DNA of 64,000 nt, from positions 9,858,001 to 9,922,000 of the forward strand of contig NZ_CP109442.1 in NCBI RefSeq assembly GCF_036227205.1, read 5' to 3'. Position 1 is the stretch's first letter. Each line of letters opens with the position of its first letter. A program made the translations under genes and the position numbers. The notes beneath the pieces were generated by a model, which saw only the letters and a list, made by a program, of their open reading frames with translations, searched no databases and was not told the DNA's origin. This DNA is from Amycolatopsis sp. NBC_01480 (lineage in GTDB: Bacteria > Actinomycetota > Actinomycetes > Mycobacteriales > Pseudonocardiaceae). Positions 52,861 through 64,000 of the stretch are shown here, piece after piece.

Positions 52861-55419
52861 TCAGAACTCTTCGTCCTCGCCGGCCGGCTCGGGGGCGTCG
52901 CCGCCGCGGATCATGAACAGCACCGATTCCAGTTCTTCCGGCTTGATCAGCACGTCGCGGGCCTTGGAGCCCTCCGACGGGCCGACGACGCCGCGGCTTT
53001 CCAGGAGGTCCATCAGGCGGCCGGCCTTGGCGAAGCCGACGCGGAGCTTGCGCTGCAGCATCGAGGTCGAGCCGAACTGGGAGGTGACGATCAGCTCGGC
53101 GGCCTGGAGCAGCACGTCGAGGTCGTCGCCGATGTCCGGGTCGATCTCCTTCTTCTCGCCGGCCTTCTGGGCCGTGACGCCGTCCTGGTACTCCGGCTGC
53201 GCCTGCTCCTTGGCGTAGTTGACGACGGCGGCGATCTCCTCGTCGCCGACGAACGCGCCCTGGATGCGCACCGGTTTGCCCGCGCCCATCGGCAGGTAGA
53301 GCGCGTCGCCCATGCCGATCAGCTTCTCGGCGCCCGGCTGGTCGAGGATGACCCGCGAGTCGGTCAGCGACGACGTCGCGAAGGCCAGCCGCGAGGGCAC
53401 GTTCGTCTTGATCAGGCCGGTGACGACGTCGACCGACGGCCGCTGGGTCGCCAGCACCAGGTGGATGCCGGCCGCGCGCGCCTTCTGCGTGATCCGGACG
53501 ATCGCGTCCTCGACGTCGCGCGGGGCGGTCATCATCAGGTCGGCCAGCTCGTCGACGATCGCCATGATGTACGGGTACGGCGCGTACACGCGCTCGCTGC
53601 CCGGCGGCGCGGTGATCTCGCCGGAGCGGACCTTCTTGTTGTAGTCGTCGATGTGCCGGACCTTGTTGACCTGCATGTCCTGGTACCGCTGCTCCATCTC
53701 CTCCACCAGCCAGGCCAGCGCGGCGGCGGCCTTCTTCGGCTGGGTGATGATGGGCGTGATCAGGTGCGGGATGCCCTCGTAGGGCGTCAGCTCGACCATC
53801 TTCGGGTCGATCAGGATCATCCGGCACTCGTCCGGGGTCGACCGCGCGAGCAGCGACACCAGCATCGAGTTGACGAAGCTGGACTTACCGGAGCCGGTCG
53901 AGCCCGCCACCAGGAGGTGGGGCATCTTCGTCAGGTTCGCGGTGACGAAGTGGCCCTCGATGTCCTTGCCCAGCCCGATCACCATCGGGTGGTTGTCCTT
54001 GACCGTGGTCGGCGCGCGCAGGACGTCGCCGAGGCGCACCATCTCGCGGTCGGAGTTCGGCACCTCGATGCCGACCGCGGACTTGCCCGGGATCGGCGCC
54101 AGCAGCCGGACGTTGTCGGTGGCCACGGCGTACGCGATGTTCTTGGTCAGCGCGGTGATCTTCTCGACCTTGACGCCCGGGCCCAGCTCGACCTCGTACC
54201 GGGTGACGGTCGGGCCGCGGGTGAAGCCGGTGACCTGCGCGTCGATGCTGAACTGCTCCAGCACGCCGGTGATCGCCTCGATCATGGCGTCGTTGGCCTT
54301 GCTGCGGGACTTGGGCACGTCGCCGAGCTTCAGCAGGTCCGGCGGCGGGAGCTGGTAGTCGCCCTCGACGGTGCGGGTCATCGCCAGCGGCGGCTCGGGG
54401 GCCTTCTTCGGCTTCTTCTCCGGCACCTCGGCGGCGGGCGTCGCCGGCTTGGGCTTCGGCGGGCGCAGCGGGGTGGGCGTCTCGGCCAGCGCGGCGTCGA
54501 GGTCCAGCTGCTCGCCGTCCTGCTCGCCGCGGCCCTGGCGACGGCGCGAAGGCTTGCGCAGCCGCGCGGCCTTCGGGTCGGCTTCGATGACCGCGTCGGC
54601 CTCGCGCTCGGCAGCGGCGGCCGCGTCGCGCTCCGCCTCGACGTCGGCGAGTTCCTCCTCGTCGAGGCCCCAGGTGCGCAGCCGGTGCGGGATCTCGCGC
54701 ACCGGCGTGCCGGTGAACACCAGCACGCCGAACAGCAGCGCGAGGATCAGCAGCGGCACCGCGACCCAGGTGGTGACGCCCTGGGTGAGCAGCCCGCCGG
54801 AGAACCAGCCGATCACGCCGCCGGCGTACATCCGGCCGTCGTTGGTGTGCGGCAGCGCGGTGAAGATGTGCAGCATCCCGAGCACGGACAGGACCACCAG
54901 CAGGGTGCCGATGACCATCCGCGGCCGGGTCTCCGGGTCCGGCTCCGAGCGCATCAGCGCGACCGCGACCACGACCAGCACCAGGGGCAGCGTCACCGCG
55001 CCCGCGCCGAGCACCGTGCGCGTCGCGACCTCCACGGCGGCGCCGATCGGCCCGGCGGCCCGCCACCACACGCCCACGGCGGCGATGATCGCCAGCGCGA
55101 TCAGGCCGAGCGCGAGCCCGTCACGACGGTGTTCGGCCTCCAGCTCGCGGGTGCGCCCGACCGTGCGGGCCAGCGTGCCGAGGCCCTTGGCCAGCAGGTT
55201 CCAGGTGCCGCGCACGCCCCGCCCGAACGCGCCGGAAGACGAACGCTTTCGCGAAGCCGGCCTGCGCGCCGACGAAGAAGGCCTCCGGGAGGAAGACGAC
55301 GGGCGCGAACGCGAGCCGGAGCCCGCCGACCGCGGCTTGGCCGGGGTACGCGAACCACGCGCCGGTGCCTTCCCGCCGCTGCTCGAACTGCTCCGCTTTC
55401 TCGTCGCCGACCCAGCCAT
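52861..55419 (-). CDS. ftsK: DNA translocase FtsK/SpoIIIE
   Basis: 852-residue septal DNA pump. A Ser/Arg-rich N-terminus precedes four or five membrane helices (about 95-250), an acidic/Pro linker (about 260-370) and the translocase motor with Walker [17 protein letters not shown] (about 507-522) and Walker [12 protein letters not shown]. The C-terminal gamma winged-helix ([20 protein letters not shown]) that reads KOPS-type sequences is present. ATG 55419 begins [11 protein letters not shown]. Position between dapA/rnj and argA matches mycobacterial ftsK (Rv2748c). Confidence 0.95.
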   Translation of the reverse strand: MAGSATRKRSSSSSGGKAPARGSRTPAKPRSAGSGSRSRPSSSSRRPSSSARRPASRKRSSSGAFGRGVRGTWNLLAKGLGTLARTVGRTRELEAEHRRDGLALGLIALAIIAAVGVWWRAAGPIGAAVEVATRTVLGAGAVTLPLVLVVVAVALMRSEPDPETRPRMVIGTLLVVLSVLGMLHIFTALPHTNDGRMYAGGVIGWFSGGLLTQGVTTWVAVPLLILALLFGVLVFTGTPVREIPHRLRTWGLDEEELADVEAERDAAAAAEREADAVIEADPKAARLRKPSRRRQGRGEQDGEQLDLDAALAETPTPLRPPKPKPATPAAEVPEKKPKKAPEPPLAMTRTVEGDYQLPPPDLLKLGDVPKSRSKANDAMIEAITGVLEQFSIDAQVTGFTRGPTVTRYEVELGPGVKVEKITALTKNIAYAVATDNVRLLAPIPGKSAVGIEVPNSDREMVRLGDVLRAPTTVKDNHPMVIGLGKDIEGHFVTANLTKMPHLLVAGSTGSGKSSFVNSMLVSLLARSTPDECRMILIDPKMVELTPYEGIPHLITPIITQPKKAAAALAWLVEEMEQRYQDMQVNKVRHIDDYNKKVRSGEITAPPGSERVYAPYPYIMAIVDELADLMMTAPRDVEDAIVRITQKARAAGIHLVLATQRPSVDVVTGLIKTNVPSRLAFATSSLTDSRVILDQPGAEKLIGMGDALYLPMGAGKPVRIQGAFVGDEEIAAVVNYAKEQAQPEYQDGVTAQKAGEKKEIDPDIGDDLDVLLQAAELIVTSQFGSTSMLQRKLRVGFAKAGRLMDLLESRGVVGPSEGSKARDVLIKPEELESVLFMIRGGDAPEPAGEDEEF

Positions 55420-55580
55420 GCCTCCACGGTAACGGGCCGGGGCCGATAGTCCCATGCGCCACTCTCAGCACAGGCGAAACAATCGCCTCGGCCGGCACGC
55501 GTGCGGGGGCACCCGGATTCAGCCCCCTGCTGCCGGAACCACCCCATCGGGGGTACCCGCCGCCATGGCAAACTCTGCGC

Positions 55581-56411
55581 ATGTTCGCGCTGCAGCAGGA
55601 CGATCCCCCGGCTCCGCGCCGCGCCCCGGCGATCTGGCGGACGATGCTGAACATCGACCGCGGCCTGGTCAACATGGTCGGCAAGCTGACCGTGTCCGGC
55701 TCGATCCCGCCCGCGCTGCGCGGCCGCCCGCTGCTGATGGCGGCGAACCACATCGGCGTGTTCGACGCGTTCGTGCTGATGGCCGCGTGCAAGCGGATCG
55801 GCATCAACCCGCGGTTCATGCTGGCCGGCGGCATCCTCGACGCGCCGCTGATCGGCCCGGCGCTGCGCGTCAGCGGGCACCTGCGGGTGGACCGCCAGGT
55901 GGCGGCGACCGCGGTCGGGCAGTTCGCCGAGGCCGTGGAGCAGCTCCGCACCACCCGCGAGCCGATCATCGTCTACCCCGAGGGCCGGATCAGCCACGAT
56001 CCCGGCCTGTGGCCGGAGCGCGGCAAGACCGGCGCGGCGCGGCTGGCGCTGGCCGCGGACGTGCCGGTGATCCCGATCAGCCAGTGGGGCGCGCACGAGG
56101 CCGTGTATTGGGGCACCGAGACCGTGAACGGACCGGCCGACCTGGTGCCGCTGGCCCGTTCCGGGCTGAGTGCGCCGTTGCGGCGGCCGCGGTTCAAGGT
56201 GCACTTCGGCGATCCCGTCGACCTGTCCGGGGTCGAGCCGGAACGGCCGGGCGCCGGCGTGCGCGCGCACGCCAAGATCATGCAGGCCATCACCGACGGA
56301 CTGGTGCCGCTGCGCCGCGACGAGCCCGTGCGGCCGCGGTTCACCGACCCGACCCGGCCGACGGACACCGTCAGCCCGTGGAAGCCGGGGCAGGCCAAGC
56401 CGTCGCGGTGA
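55581..56411 (+). CDS. 1-acylglycerol-3-phosphate acyltransferase family protein (PlsC-like)
   Basis: 276-residue acyltransferase. The catalytic H-x4-D motif is NHIGVFDAF (about 55-63), followed by the acceptor-binding PEGRISHDPGLWPERGKTG (about 133-151, with EGxxS) and VPVIPISQWGAHE, typical of PlsC enzymes that make phosphatidic acid. Start ATG has no ribosome-binding site but a CAAACT hexamer ends 6 nt before it, again consistent with leaderless initiation. Divergent from ftsK. Confidence 0.88.
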   Translation: MFALQQDDPPAPRRAPAIWRTMLNIDRGLVNMVGKLTVSGSIPPALRGRPLLMAANHIGVFDAFVLMAACKRIGINPRFMLAGGILDAPLIGPALRVSGHLRVDRQVAATAVGQFAEAVEQLRTTREPIIVYPEGRISHDPGLWPERGKTGAARLALAADVPVIPISQWGAHEAVYWGTETVNGPADLVPLARSGLSAPLRRPRFKVHFGDPVDLSGVEPERPGAGVRAHAKIMQAITDGLVPLRRDEPVRPRFTDPTRPTDTVSPWKPGQAKPSR

Positions 56412-56466
56412 CGGCCGCGTTCCGGATCATGGGACCGGGCCGGCGCCTGGCCTAGAGTCGCGAGGC

Positions 56467-57081
56467 GTGAGCACACGCATTCTGGTCGTCTACTACAGCG
56501 CCACCGGGAACGCCGCCGCGCTCGCGTCCGCACTGGCCGATGGCGCGCGCGAGACCGGGGCCGAGGTCCGGTTGCGGACGGTGCCGGAGACCGCGCCGCC
56601 CGAGGCCGTCGCGAGCAACCCGCGCTGGCAGGCCTGGGTGGACGCCGGCCCGCACCACGAGTACGCGACGCTGGCCGATCTGGAGTGGGCCGAAGGCATC
56701 GCGGCCGGCGGCCCGACCCGCTTCGGCGGCCCGCCCGCGCAGCTGAAGTCCTTTTTGGACAGCACCGGCGGCCTGTGGGCGCAGGGAAAGCTGGCCGACA
56801 AGGTCGCGACGTCGTTCACCACGGCGTCCACCACGCACGGCGGGCTCGAGGCGACCGTGCTGGCCACGAACAACATCTTCTACCACTGGGGCGCGATCGT
56901 GGTGCCGCTCGGCTACGGCGACCCGCACCTGAAGGAGTCCGGCAACCCGTACGGCGGCTCGTTCGTCTCGCGCAAATCGGCGGCGCCGGACGAACTGGCA
57001 CTGGGCGCGCTGCGGCGGCAGGGCAAGCGGCTCGCCACGATCACCACGCACGTCGCCACCGGGCTGAAAGCCCAGCAATAA
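56467..57081 (+). CDS. WrbA-like NAD(P)H:quinone oxidoreductase (flavodoxin fold)
   Basis: 204-residue flavodoxin-like protein of the WrbA family, reducing quinones by two electrons. The FMN phosphate loop is YYSATGNAAALA (10-21), then AEGIAAGGPTRFGGPPAQLKS and the TASTTHGGLEATVLATNNIFY and PLGYGDPH segments characteristic of WrbA. GTG start with TAGAGT 8 nt upstream (56453-56458), so probably leaderless. Confidence 0.88.
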   Translation: MSTRILVVYYSATGNAAALASALADGARETGAEVRLRTVPETAPPEAVASNPRWQAWVDAGPHHEYATLADLEWAEGIAAGGPTRFGGPPAQLKSFLDSTGGLWAQGKLADKVATSFTTASTTHGGLEATVLATNNIFYHWGAIVVPLGYGDPHLKESGNPYGGSFVSRKSAAPDELALGALRRQGKRLATITTHVATGLKAQQ

Positions 57082-57122
57082 ATCGGTATCGACGCCTCGT
57101 CGGTCTTCCGTAGGGTCGCGCA

Positions 57123-58070
57123 GTGACCACCGAACTGGCCGCCGTCGCCCCGCGGCCCCACGTCCCGCACCGCGGGCGCGGCAGTGTCCTGGTGCTGGCT
57201 TCGGCGCTGCTGTTCAGCACGTCCGGCATCCTCGGGAAGCCGACCATGCTGGCCGGGCTGACCCCGGAACAGGCGGCGACGCTGCGAATCGGCTTCGCGG
57301 GCCTGCTGCTGCTCGTGGGCACGGCCGTGTTCGCGCCGCAGACGCTCAAGGTGCGTCGCGGGGAATGGCCGATGCTGGTCGCGTACGGGCTGCTCGGCGT
57401 CGCCGGGACGCAGCTGTTCTACTTCATCGCCGCGTCCCGGATCCCGGTCGGCATCGCGATCCTGCTGGACTTCACCTCGCCGGTGCTGATCGCCCTGTGG
57501 GTCCGGTTCGTGCGCCGGACGCGGCTGCCGCGCGCGATGTGGGGCGGGATCGCGCTGGCGATGGCGGGCCTGGCGCTCGTCGCGCAGGTCTGGGAGGGCA
57601 TCAGCCTCGACACCGTCGGCCTGCTCGCCGGCCTCGGCGCGGGCGTCTGCTCGGCGGGCTACTTCCTGATCGGCGAGCGCGCGGTGACCGGCCGCGACCC
57701 GCTGGGCCTGGTCACCTGGGGCATGGTGATCGGGGCGGTGGTGGTGTGCGTGGTCGCGCCGCCGTGGACGGTGCCGTGGCCGCTGCTGGCCGGCGCCGTC
57801 GCGTTCGGGCCGTGGACGACGCCGCTGTGGCTGCTGGTGGTCGGAGTGGTGCTGCTGTCGACGGTTTTCCCGTATCTGCTGAGCATCTCGTCGCTGCGGC
57901 ACCTGCCCGCCTCGGTGGCGAGCGTGCTGGGATTGGCCGAACCGGTGCTCGCGACGGTCCTGGCGTGGGCGCTGCTGGGTGAGGCCCTGACCTGGCCCCA
58001 GGTACTGGGCGCGGCCATCCTGCTCGGTGGCGCTTTGCTGGTGCAGGCCAATTCGAAAGCAGTCACCTGA
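57123..58070 (+). CDS. EamA/DMT-superfamily transporter
   Basis: 315-residue membrane protein with ten helices in two EamA repeats (about 18-145 and 155-300), likely exporting amino acids or small metabolites; substrate unknown. Characteristic stretches include LASALLFSTSGILGKP near the start and AEPVLATVLAWALLGEALTW in the second repeat. GTG start with TAGGGT (57111-57116) 6 nt upstream suggests leaderless expression. ridA follows 32 bp later. Confidence 0.87.
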   Translation: MTTELAAVAPRPHVPHRGRGSVLVLASALLFSTSGILGKPTMLAGLTPEQAATLRIGFAGLLLLVGTAVFAPQTLKVRRGEWPMLVAYGLLGVAGTQLFYFIAASRIPVGIAILLDFTSPVLIALWVRFVRRTRLPRAMWGGIALAMAGLALVAQVWEGISLDTVGLLAGLGAGVCSAGYFLIGERAVTGRDPLGLVTWGMVIGAVVVCVVAPPWTVPWPLLAGAVAFGPWTTPLWLLVVGVVLLSTVFPYLLSISSLRHLPASVASVLGLAEPVLATVLAWALLGEALTWPQVLGAAILLGGALLVQANSKAVT

Positions 58071-58102
58071 GCGCAGGCCGCACGACGAACAGGGGAAACA
58101 CG

Positions 58103-58495
58103 ATGATCGAACGCTTCGAACGGCCGCCGGGCCTGGGCCCGGTCAACGGCTACAGCCACGCCGTGGCCGGGGCCGGTCGCCTGGTGGCGGTGTCGGGCCA
58201 GCTCCCGGTGGACGCCGACGGGTCCATTGTGGACCCCGCCGACGGCCTCGCCCAGGCCCGGCAGGTGTTCGCCAACCTGGGCACCGCACTGCGGGCAGCC
58301 GGCGCGGGGCCGGAGGATGTCCTGCGCCTGACGTACTTCCTCACCGACCTCGCGGATCTCGGCGCAGTCCGGGCCGCACGCGATGAATTCCTCGGCGACG
58401 GCCCGCGACCGGCTAGCTCGCTGGTGCAGGTCGCCGGACTGGTCCTCCCCGGCGCACGGATCGAGATCGACGCCCTCGCCATCATCCAGGCGTAG
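58103..58495 (+). CDS. RidA/YjgF/YER057c family protein (enamine/imine deaminase)
   Basis: 130-residue RidA-fold protein that in homologues hydrolyses reactive enamine/imine intermediates. Conserved text: GYSHAVAGAGRLVAVSGQLP at the N-terminus, QARQVFANLGTALRAAGAG, DVLRLTYFLTDLADLGAVR, and the C-terminal LVLPGARIEIDALAI. The usual active-site Arg (about R105) is not in the canonical R-x-x-VE context and the end reads ARIEIDA, so it may belong to one of the divergent Rid groups. Likely co-transcribed with the EamA gene. Confidence 0.85.
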   Translation: MIERFERPPGLGPVNGYSHAVAGAGRLVAVSGQLPVDADGSIVDPADGLAQARQVFANLGTALRAAGAGPEDVLRLTYFLTDLADLGAVRAARDEFLGDGPRPASSLVQVAGLVLPGARIEIDALAIIQA

Positions 58496-58507
58496 CCCAG
58501 CTCAGGG

Positions 58508-58553
58508 CTCGTGAGTGTTTATGACGGTTCTAACCGTCATAAACACTCACGAG
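58508..58553. terminator. Perfect 22-bp palindromic terminator between ridA and rnj
   Basis: Arms 58508-58529 and 58532-58553 are perfectly complementary with a 2-nt loop. It lies between two convergent stop codons (58495 and 58559) and can terminate both. Unlike its surroundings the arm is AT-rich in its middle (GTGTTTATGACGG). Confidence 0.88.
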
Positions 58554-58558
58554 TCTTC

Positions 58559-61380
<2,822 letters not shown>

Positions 61381-62877
61381 CTACTTGACCTTGGTGGTGA
61401 TCTGCGCCGGGATCTGCCCGTTGCCGGTCCGGGCGAGCACGCAGTAGAACTCGCGGCTCGGGCTGTCGCTGGATTTCTCCGGGGTCAGGTTCCACTCGCG
61501 CTCGGTCGGCACCAGCGCCTGGTAGGTGAGCCCGGCGCGCTGCTGCGCGGGCACCACCGACGAGGTGAACGACGTCGCGCAGCGCGCCTCGGCGGCCCGG
61601 CTGATCGCCTCGAGCCCGGGGTAGGCGGCGACCTGGGCTTCGTCGTTGCTGTAGTTCTCGACGGGCAGGGCGTCGGCGCTGTCGTAGACCTCGAGGGTGT
61701 GGCTCTTCTTGCACTCGACGTTGTTGTCGTCGCCGATCACGACCCCCGGCTGGACCACGGCGTTGTAGCAGGGCTGGTAGTTGTCCAGCGCCGTCTTGAG
61801 GTAGCCGTCCGGGCCGTAGGTGACGGTGGGCAGCATCTGCGGGTCGGCCTTCGGCGACCACACCGGTTCGCCGAGGAAGAACCCGCCCACCAGCGCGGCG
61901 ACGACCAGGGCCGCGGCGGCACCCAGCCACCAGCCGCGGCGGCCGCGCTTCGGCGGCTGCGGCGCCACGCGGGTCAGCGGCTGGGCGCCCGGGTGCGGCA
62001 TCGTCACGCTGCCGGGCGCCGGGGTCGGCGGCTGGCCGGCGGCGGTGGCCAGCAGCGCGCGGGCCTGTGGGGCGGTCAGCCGGGCCTCGGGCTTGGCCAC
62101 CAGCAGGCCGAGCACCGCCGCCGCGAGCGGGCCGCTGCCCCGGGTGAGGTACGGGACCTCGGTCATGATCGCGTGCAGGGTCGCGGCCGTGGTCGGCCGT
62201 TCGAACGCGACCAAACCTTCCACGGCGAAGAACAGCGTCGCGCCGAGCGACCACAGGTCCGACTCCGGCATGGCCTCCCGGCCCTCGACCCGTTCCGGGG
62301 CCATGAAAGCCGGCGAGCCGACGATGACCCCGGACGTGGTCAGCCGCGGGTCGTCGATGGCGTGCGCGATGCCGAAGTCGGTGAGCTTCACCCGGCCGTC
62401 CGGCGCGACCATGATGTTGGCGGGCTTGACGTCGCGGTGCACGATCCCGGCGGCGTGCGCGGCCTGCAACGCGGCGAGCACTCGCTCCCCGATCGCCGCG
62501 GCCTGCGCCGCGGGCAGCGGGCCCTGGCCGCGCACCAGGTCGGCCAGCGTCGGGGCCTCCACCAGCTCCATCACGATCCACGTGGTGCCGCCGTCGGTGA
62601 CCACGTCGAACACCGTGACCACGGCCGGGTCGTTGAGCCGGCCGCCGGCGCGCACCTCGCGCAGCACCCGCTCGGAGAACACGGCCGAGCCCTCGCTGTC
62701 GGGCAGCCGCAGCTCCTTGATCGCGACCGCGCGGCCGATCACCTGGTCCTGGGCCCGCCACACCACGCCCATGCCGCCGCGGCCGAGCTCGCCGAGCAGC
62801 CGGTAGCGGCCGGCGACCACGCGTGCTCCGGAGGCCGGGGCGGTCGGGTCGTGCGGGCGCGTCTGTTCGTCGGTCAC
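61381..62877 (-). CDS. Membrane Ser/Thr protein kinase (PknB/Hanks type)
   Basis: 498-residue receptor-like kinase. Kinase domain about 24-275: GELGRGGMGVVWRA (P-loop), AIKELRL (Lys), HRDVKPANIMV (catalytic loop), TDFGIAHA (DFG) and FMAPERVEG. A Pro-rich linker leads to one membrane span (about 315-335) and an extracellular domain of about 160 residues with cysteines in QPCYNAVV, VECKKSH, EARCATSF and EFYCVLA, resembling septum-formation-type sensor domains; no PASTA repeats. GTG start. Signals sensed are unknown. Confidence 0.9.
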   Translation of the reverse strand: MTDEQTRPHDPTAPASGARVVAGRYRLLGELGRGGMGVVWRAQDQVIGRAVAIKELRLPDSEGSAVFSERVLREVRAGGRLNDPAVVTVFDVVTDGGTTWIVMELVEAPTLADLVRGQGPLPAAQAAAIGERVLAALQAAHAAGIVHRDVKPANIMVAPDGRVKLTDFGIAHAIDDPRLTTSGVIVGSPAFMAPERVEGREAMPESDLWSLGATLFFAVEGLVAFERPTTAATLHAIMTEVPYLTRGSGPLAAAVLGLLVAKPEARLTAPQARALLATAAGQPPTPAPGSVTMPHPGAQPLTRVAPQPPKRGRRGWWLGAAAALVVAALVGGFFLGEPVWSPKADPQMLPTVTYGPDGYLKTALDNYQPCYNAVVQPGVVIGDDNNVECKKSHTLEVYDSADALPVENYSNDEAQVAAYPGLEAISRAAEARCATSFTSSVVPAQQRAGLTYQALVPTEREWNLTPEKSSDSPSREFYCVLARTGNGQIPAQITTKVK

Positions 62878-62963
62878 TGCGGTGGTGCTCCTCGTTCCGG
62901 GGTCGCGCGGATGGTAGTCCGACCCGCCGGCGTCGTTCCCGGTTCCGCCGTGTTCGCCCGGTT

Positions 62964-64000
62964 TCAGCCCGTGAACGTCAGGTAGATCAGCACCACGTTC
63001 AGCGTGATGATCACCGCCGCGACCAGCCAGGCCGCCACCGCGGTCGGGCGCCGGTTCACCTCCGCGCCCATCAGCGCGGGGTCCGAGGTCAGCCGGATCA
63101 GCGGCACGAGCGCGAACGGGATGCCGAACGACAGCACCACCTGCGAGACCACCAGCGCCGCGCTCGGGTCGGCGCCCAGCCCGAGCACGACGATCGCCGG
63201 GGCGAGCGTGACGAGGCGGCGCAGCAGGATCGGGAATCGCTTGCGCAGCAAGCCTTCCATGATCATCGCACCGGCGTACGCACCCACCGAAGTGGACGCG
63301 AGCCCCGAAGCCAGCAGCCCGATCGCGAACAGCAGCGCGATGCCGGGTCCCAGCGCCGTCGCGACCGCGCTGTGCGCGCCTTCGATCGAGTCGACGCCGG
63401 TCTGGCCCTGGAGGTTCGTCGCGGCGAGCAGCAGCATGCCGAGGTTGACCGCGCCGGCCAGCAGCATCGCCAGCCCGACGTCGACGCGGGTCGCGCGCAG
63501 CAGCCGGTGCCGCTGCTCGGGCCCGGCCGCCCCGTGCCGGTCGCGGACCAGGCCGGAGTGCAGGTAGACCGCGTGCGGCATCACGGTGGCGCCGAGCATC
63601 GCGGCGGCGATCAGCACGCTGCCGGACCCCTCGAACCGCGGCAGCAGCCCGCTCGCGACGCCGGACGCCGAAGGCGGCTCCACGAACAGACTGGCCAGGA
63701 ACCCGATGGCGATCACCGCGAGCAGCCCGGTGACGACCCGTTCGAAGGTCCGCTGGCCGCCCCGGTCCTGGACCGCCAGCAGCACCAGCGAAACCGCCCC
63801 GGTGATCAGCCCGCCGACGACCAGCGGCAGGTCGAACAGCAGGTTCAGCGCGATCGCGCCGCCCACCACCTCGGCCAGATCGGTGGCGACGGCGACCACC
63901 TCGGCCTGCGCCCAGTAGGCCAGCCGCGCCGACCGCGGCATCCGCTCCCGCAGGACCTCCGGCAGCGAGCGCCCGGTGACCAGGCCGAGCTTCGCCGACA
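62964..64000 (-). CDS. Nramp-family divalent metal transporter (5' end beyond window)
   Basis: Partial MntH/Nramp transporter, about 345 codons visible. The frame is open to the right edge, where it reads SAKLGLVTGRSLPEVLRERM, typical of the segment after the first helices; the DPGN metal-binding motif would lie outside the window. The second signature MPHAVYLHSGL is present and the C-terminus (VVLIYLTFTG) is complete. Imports Mn2+ or related ions with protons. The ATG at 63941 is internal, not the start. Confidence 0.9.
   Translation of the reverse strand, partial: SAKLGLVTGRSLPEVLRERMPRSARLAYWAQAEVVAVATDLAEVVGGAIALNLLFDLPLVVGGLITGAVSLVLLAVQDRGGQRTFERVVTGLLAVIAIGFLASLFVEPPSASGVASGLLPRFEGSGSVLIAAAMLGATVMPHAVYLHSGLVRDRHGAAGPEQRHRLLRATRVDVGLAMLLAGAVNLGMLLLAATNLQGQTGVDSIEGAHSAVATALGPGIALLFAIGLLASGLASTSVGAYAGAMIMEGLLRKRFPILLRRLVTLAPAIVVLGLGADPSAALVVSQVVLSFGIPFALVPLIRLTSDPALMGAEVNRRPTAVAAWLVAAVIITLNVVLIYLTFTG

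Noticed and set aside
52849..55449. An 866-codon plus-strand frame opposite ftsK
   Set aside because: Shadow frame; ftsK on the minus strand is complete.

Overview
The window is high-GC DNA with GTG and TTG starts, dense 1-14 bp start/stop overlaps and actinobacterial families throughout (RskA/SigK, PspM, ClgR, DUF3558, EspG, TgpA, DUF3040). It is best read as a chromosome segment of a filamentous actinomycete of the Pseudonocardiaceae, probably Amycolatopsis-like. That placement is inference from gene content and repeat style. I see no tRNA, rRNA, insertion sequence, prophage or CRISPR.

Left part (1-7.3 kb): a SigK locus. A flavin amine oxidase, a DUF1365 protein, sigK and its anti-sigma factor rskA form one leftward operon. 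A cyclopropane-fatty-acid-synthase-like methyltransferase and a DUF1295 membrane protein run rightward from the same 94-bp gap. That gap holds two mirror-image SigK-type promoters placed so that both mRNAs would be leaderless. A DinB-fold protein, an OsmC protein and an NmrA-type oxidoreductase follow.

7.3-22.4 kb: a leftward dcw cluster, in transcription order mraZ, rsmH, ftsL, ftsI, murE, murF, mraY, murD, ftsW, murG, murC, ftsQ. It makes lipid II and the division machinery. It has a four-repeat MraZ operator over its promoter, a structured leader RNA before rsmH and a hairpin between ftsI and murE. ftsZ does not follow ftsQ. An unusual array of TGGGG repeats lies upstream of the mraZ promoter.

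22.7-36 kb: a small ESX-associated set (EspG-like, PPE-like, DUF3558 lipoprotein, WXG100-like), a MoxR/DUF58/TgpA transglutaminase operon interrupted by a 230-bp repeat-derived insertion, DUF3040, DNA polymerase IV, a methyltransferase, an orphan ParA-like ATPase and an endonuclease VIII-type glycosylase.

35.9-39.6 kb: a 12-codon leader ORF with a strong Shine-Dalgarno and mutually exclusive RNA pairings precedes a GNAT acetyltransferase. pyrD and an orphan allophanate-hydrolase-type amidase follow, converging with overlapping ends.

40-61 kb: the order dapA, rnj, ftsK, argA, pgsA, clgR, pspA, pspM resembles the mycobacterial Rv2753c-Rv2743c neighbourhood, with other genes inserted: cinA, rimO, a tandem AAA ATPase gene carrying an apparent 1-bp frameshift, an OafA-type acyltransferase, plsC, a WrbA-like flavoprotein, an EamA transporter and ridA. 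clgR and pspA carry a ClgR-type box and a SigE-type promoter, so an envelope-stress circuit is readable from the DNA. The right edge has a membrane Ser/Thr kinase and a partial Nramp metal transporter.

Several single genes have a TANNNT -10 element 6-8 nt before the start codon, which suggests widespread leaderless transcription. Gene-free stretches carry degenerate GC-rich repeats and a 53-bp hairpin present twice.
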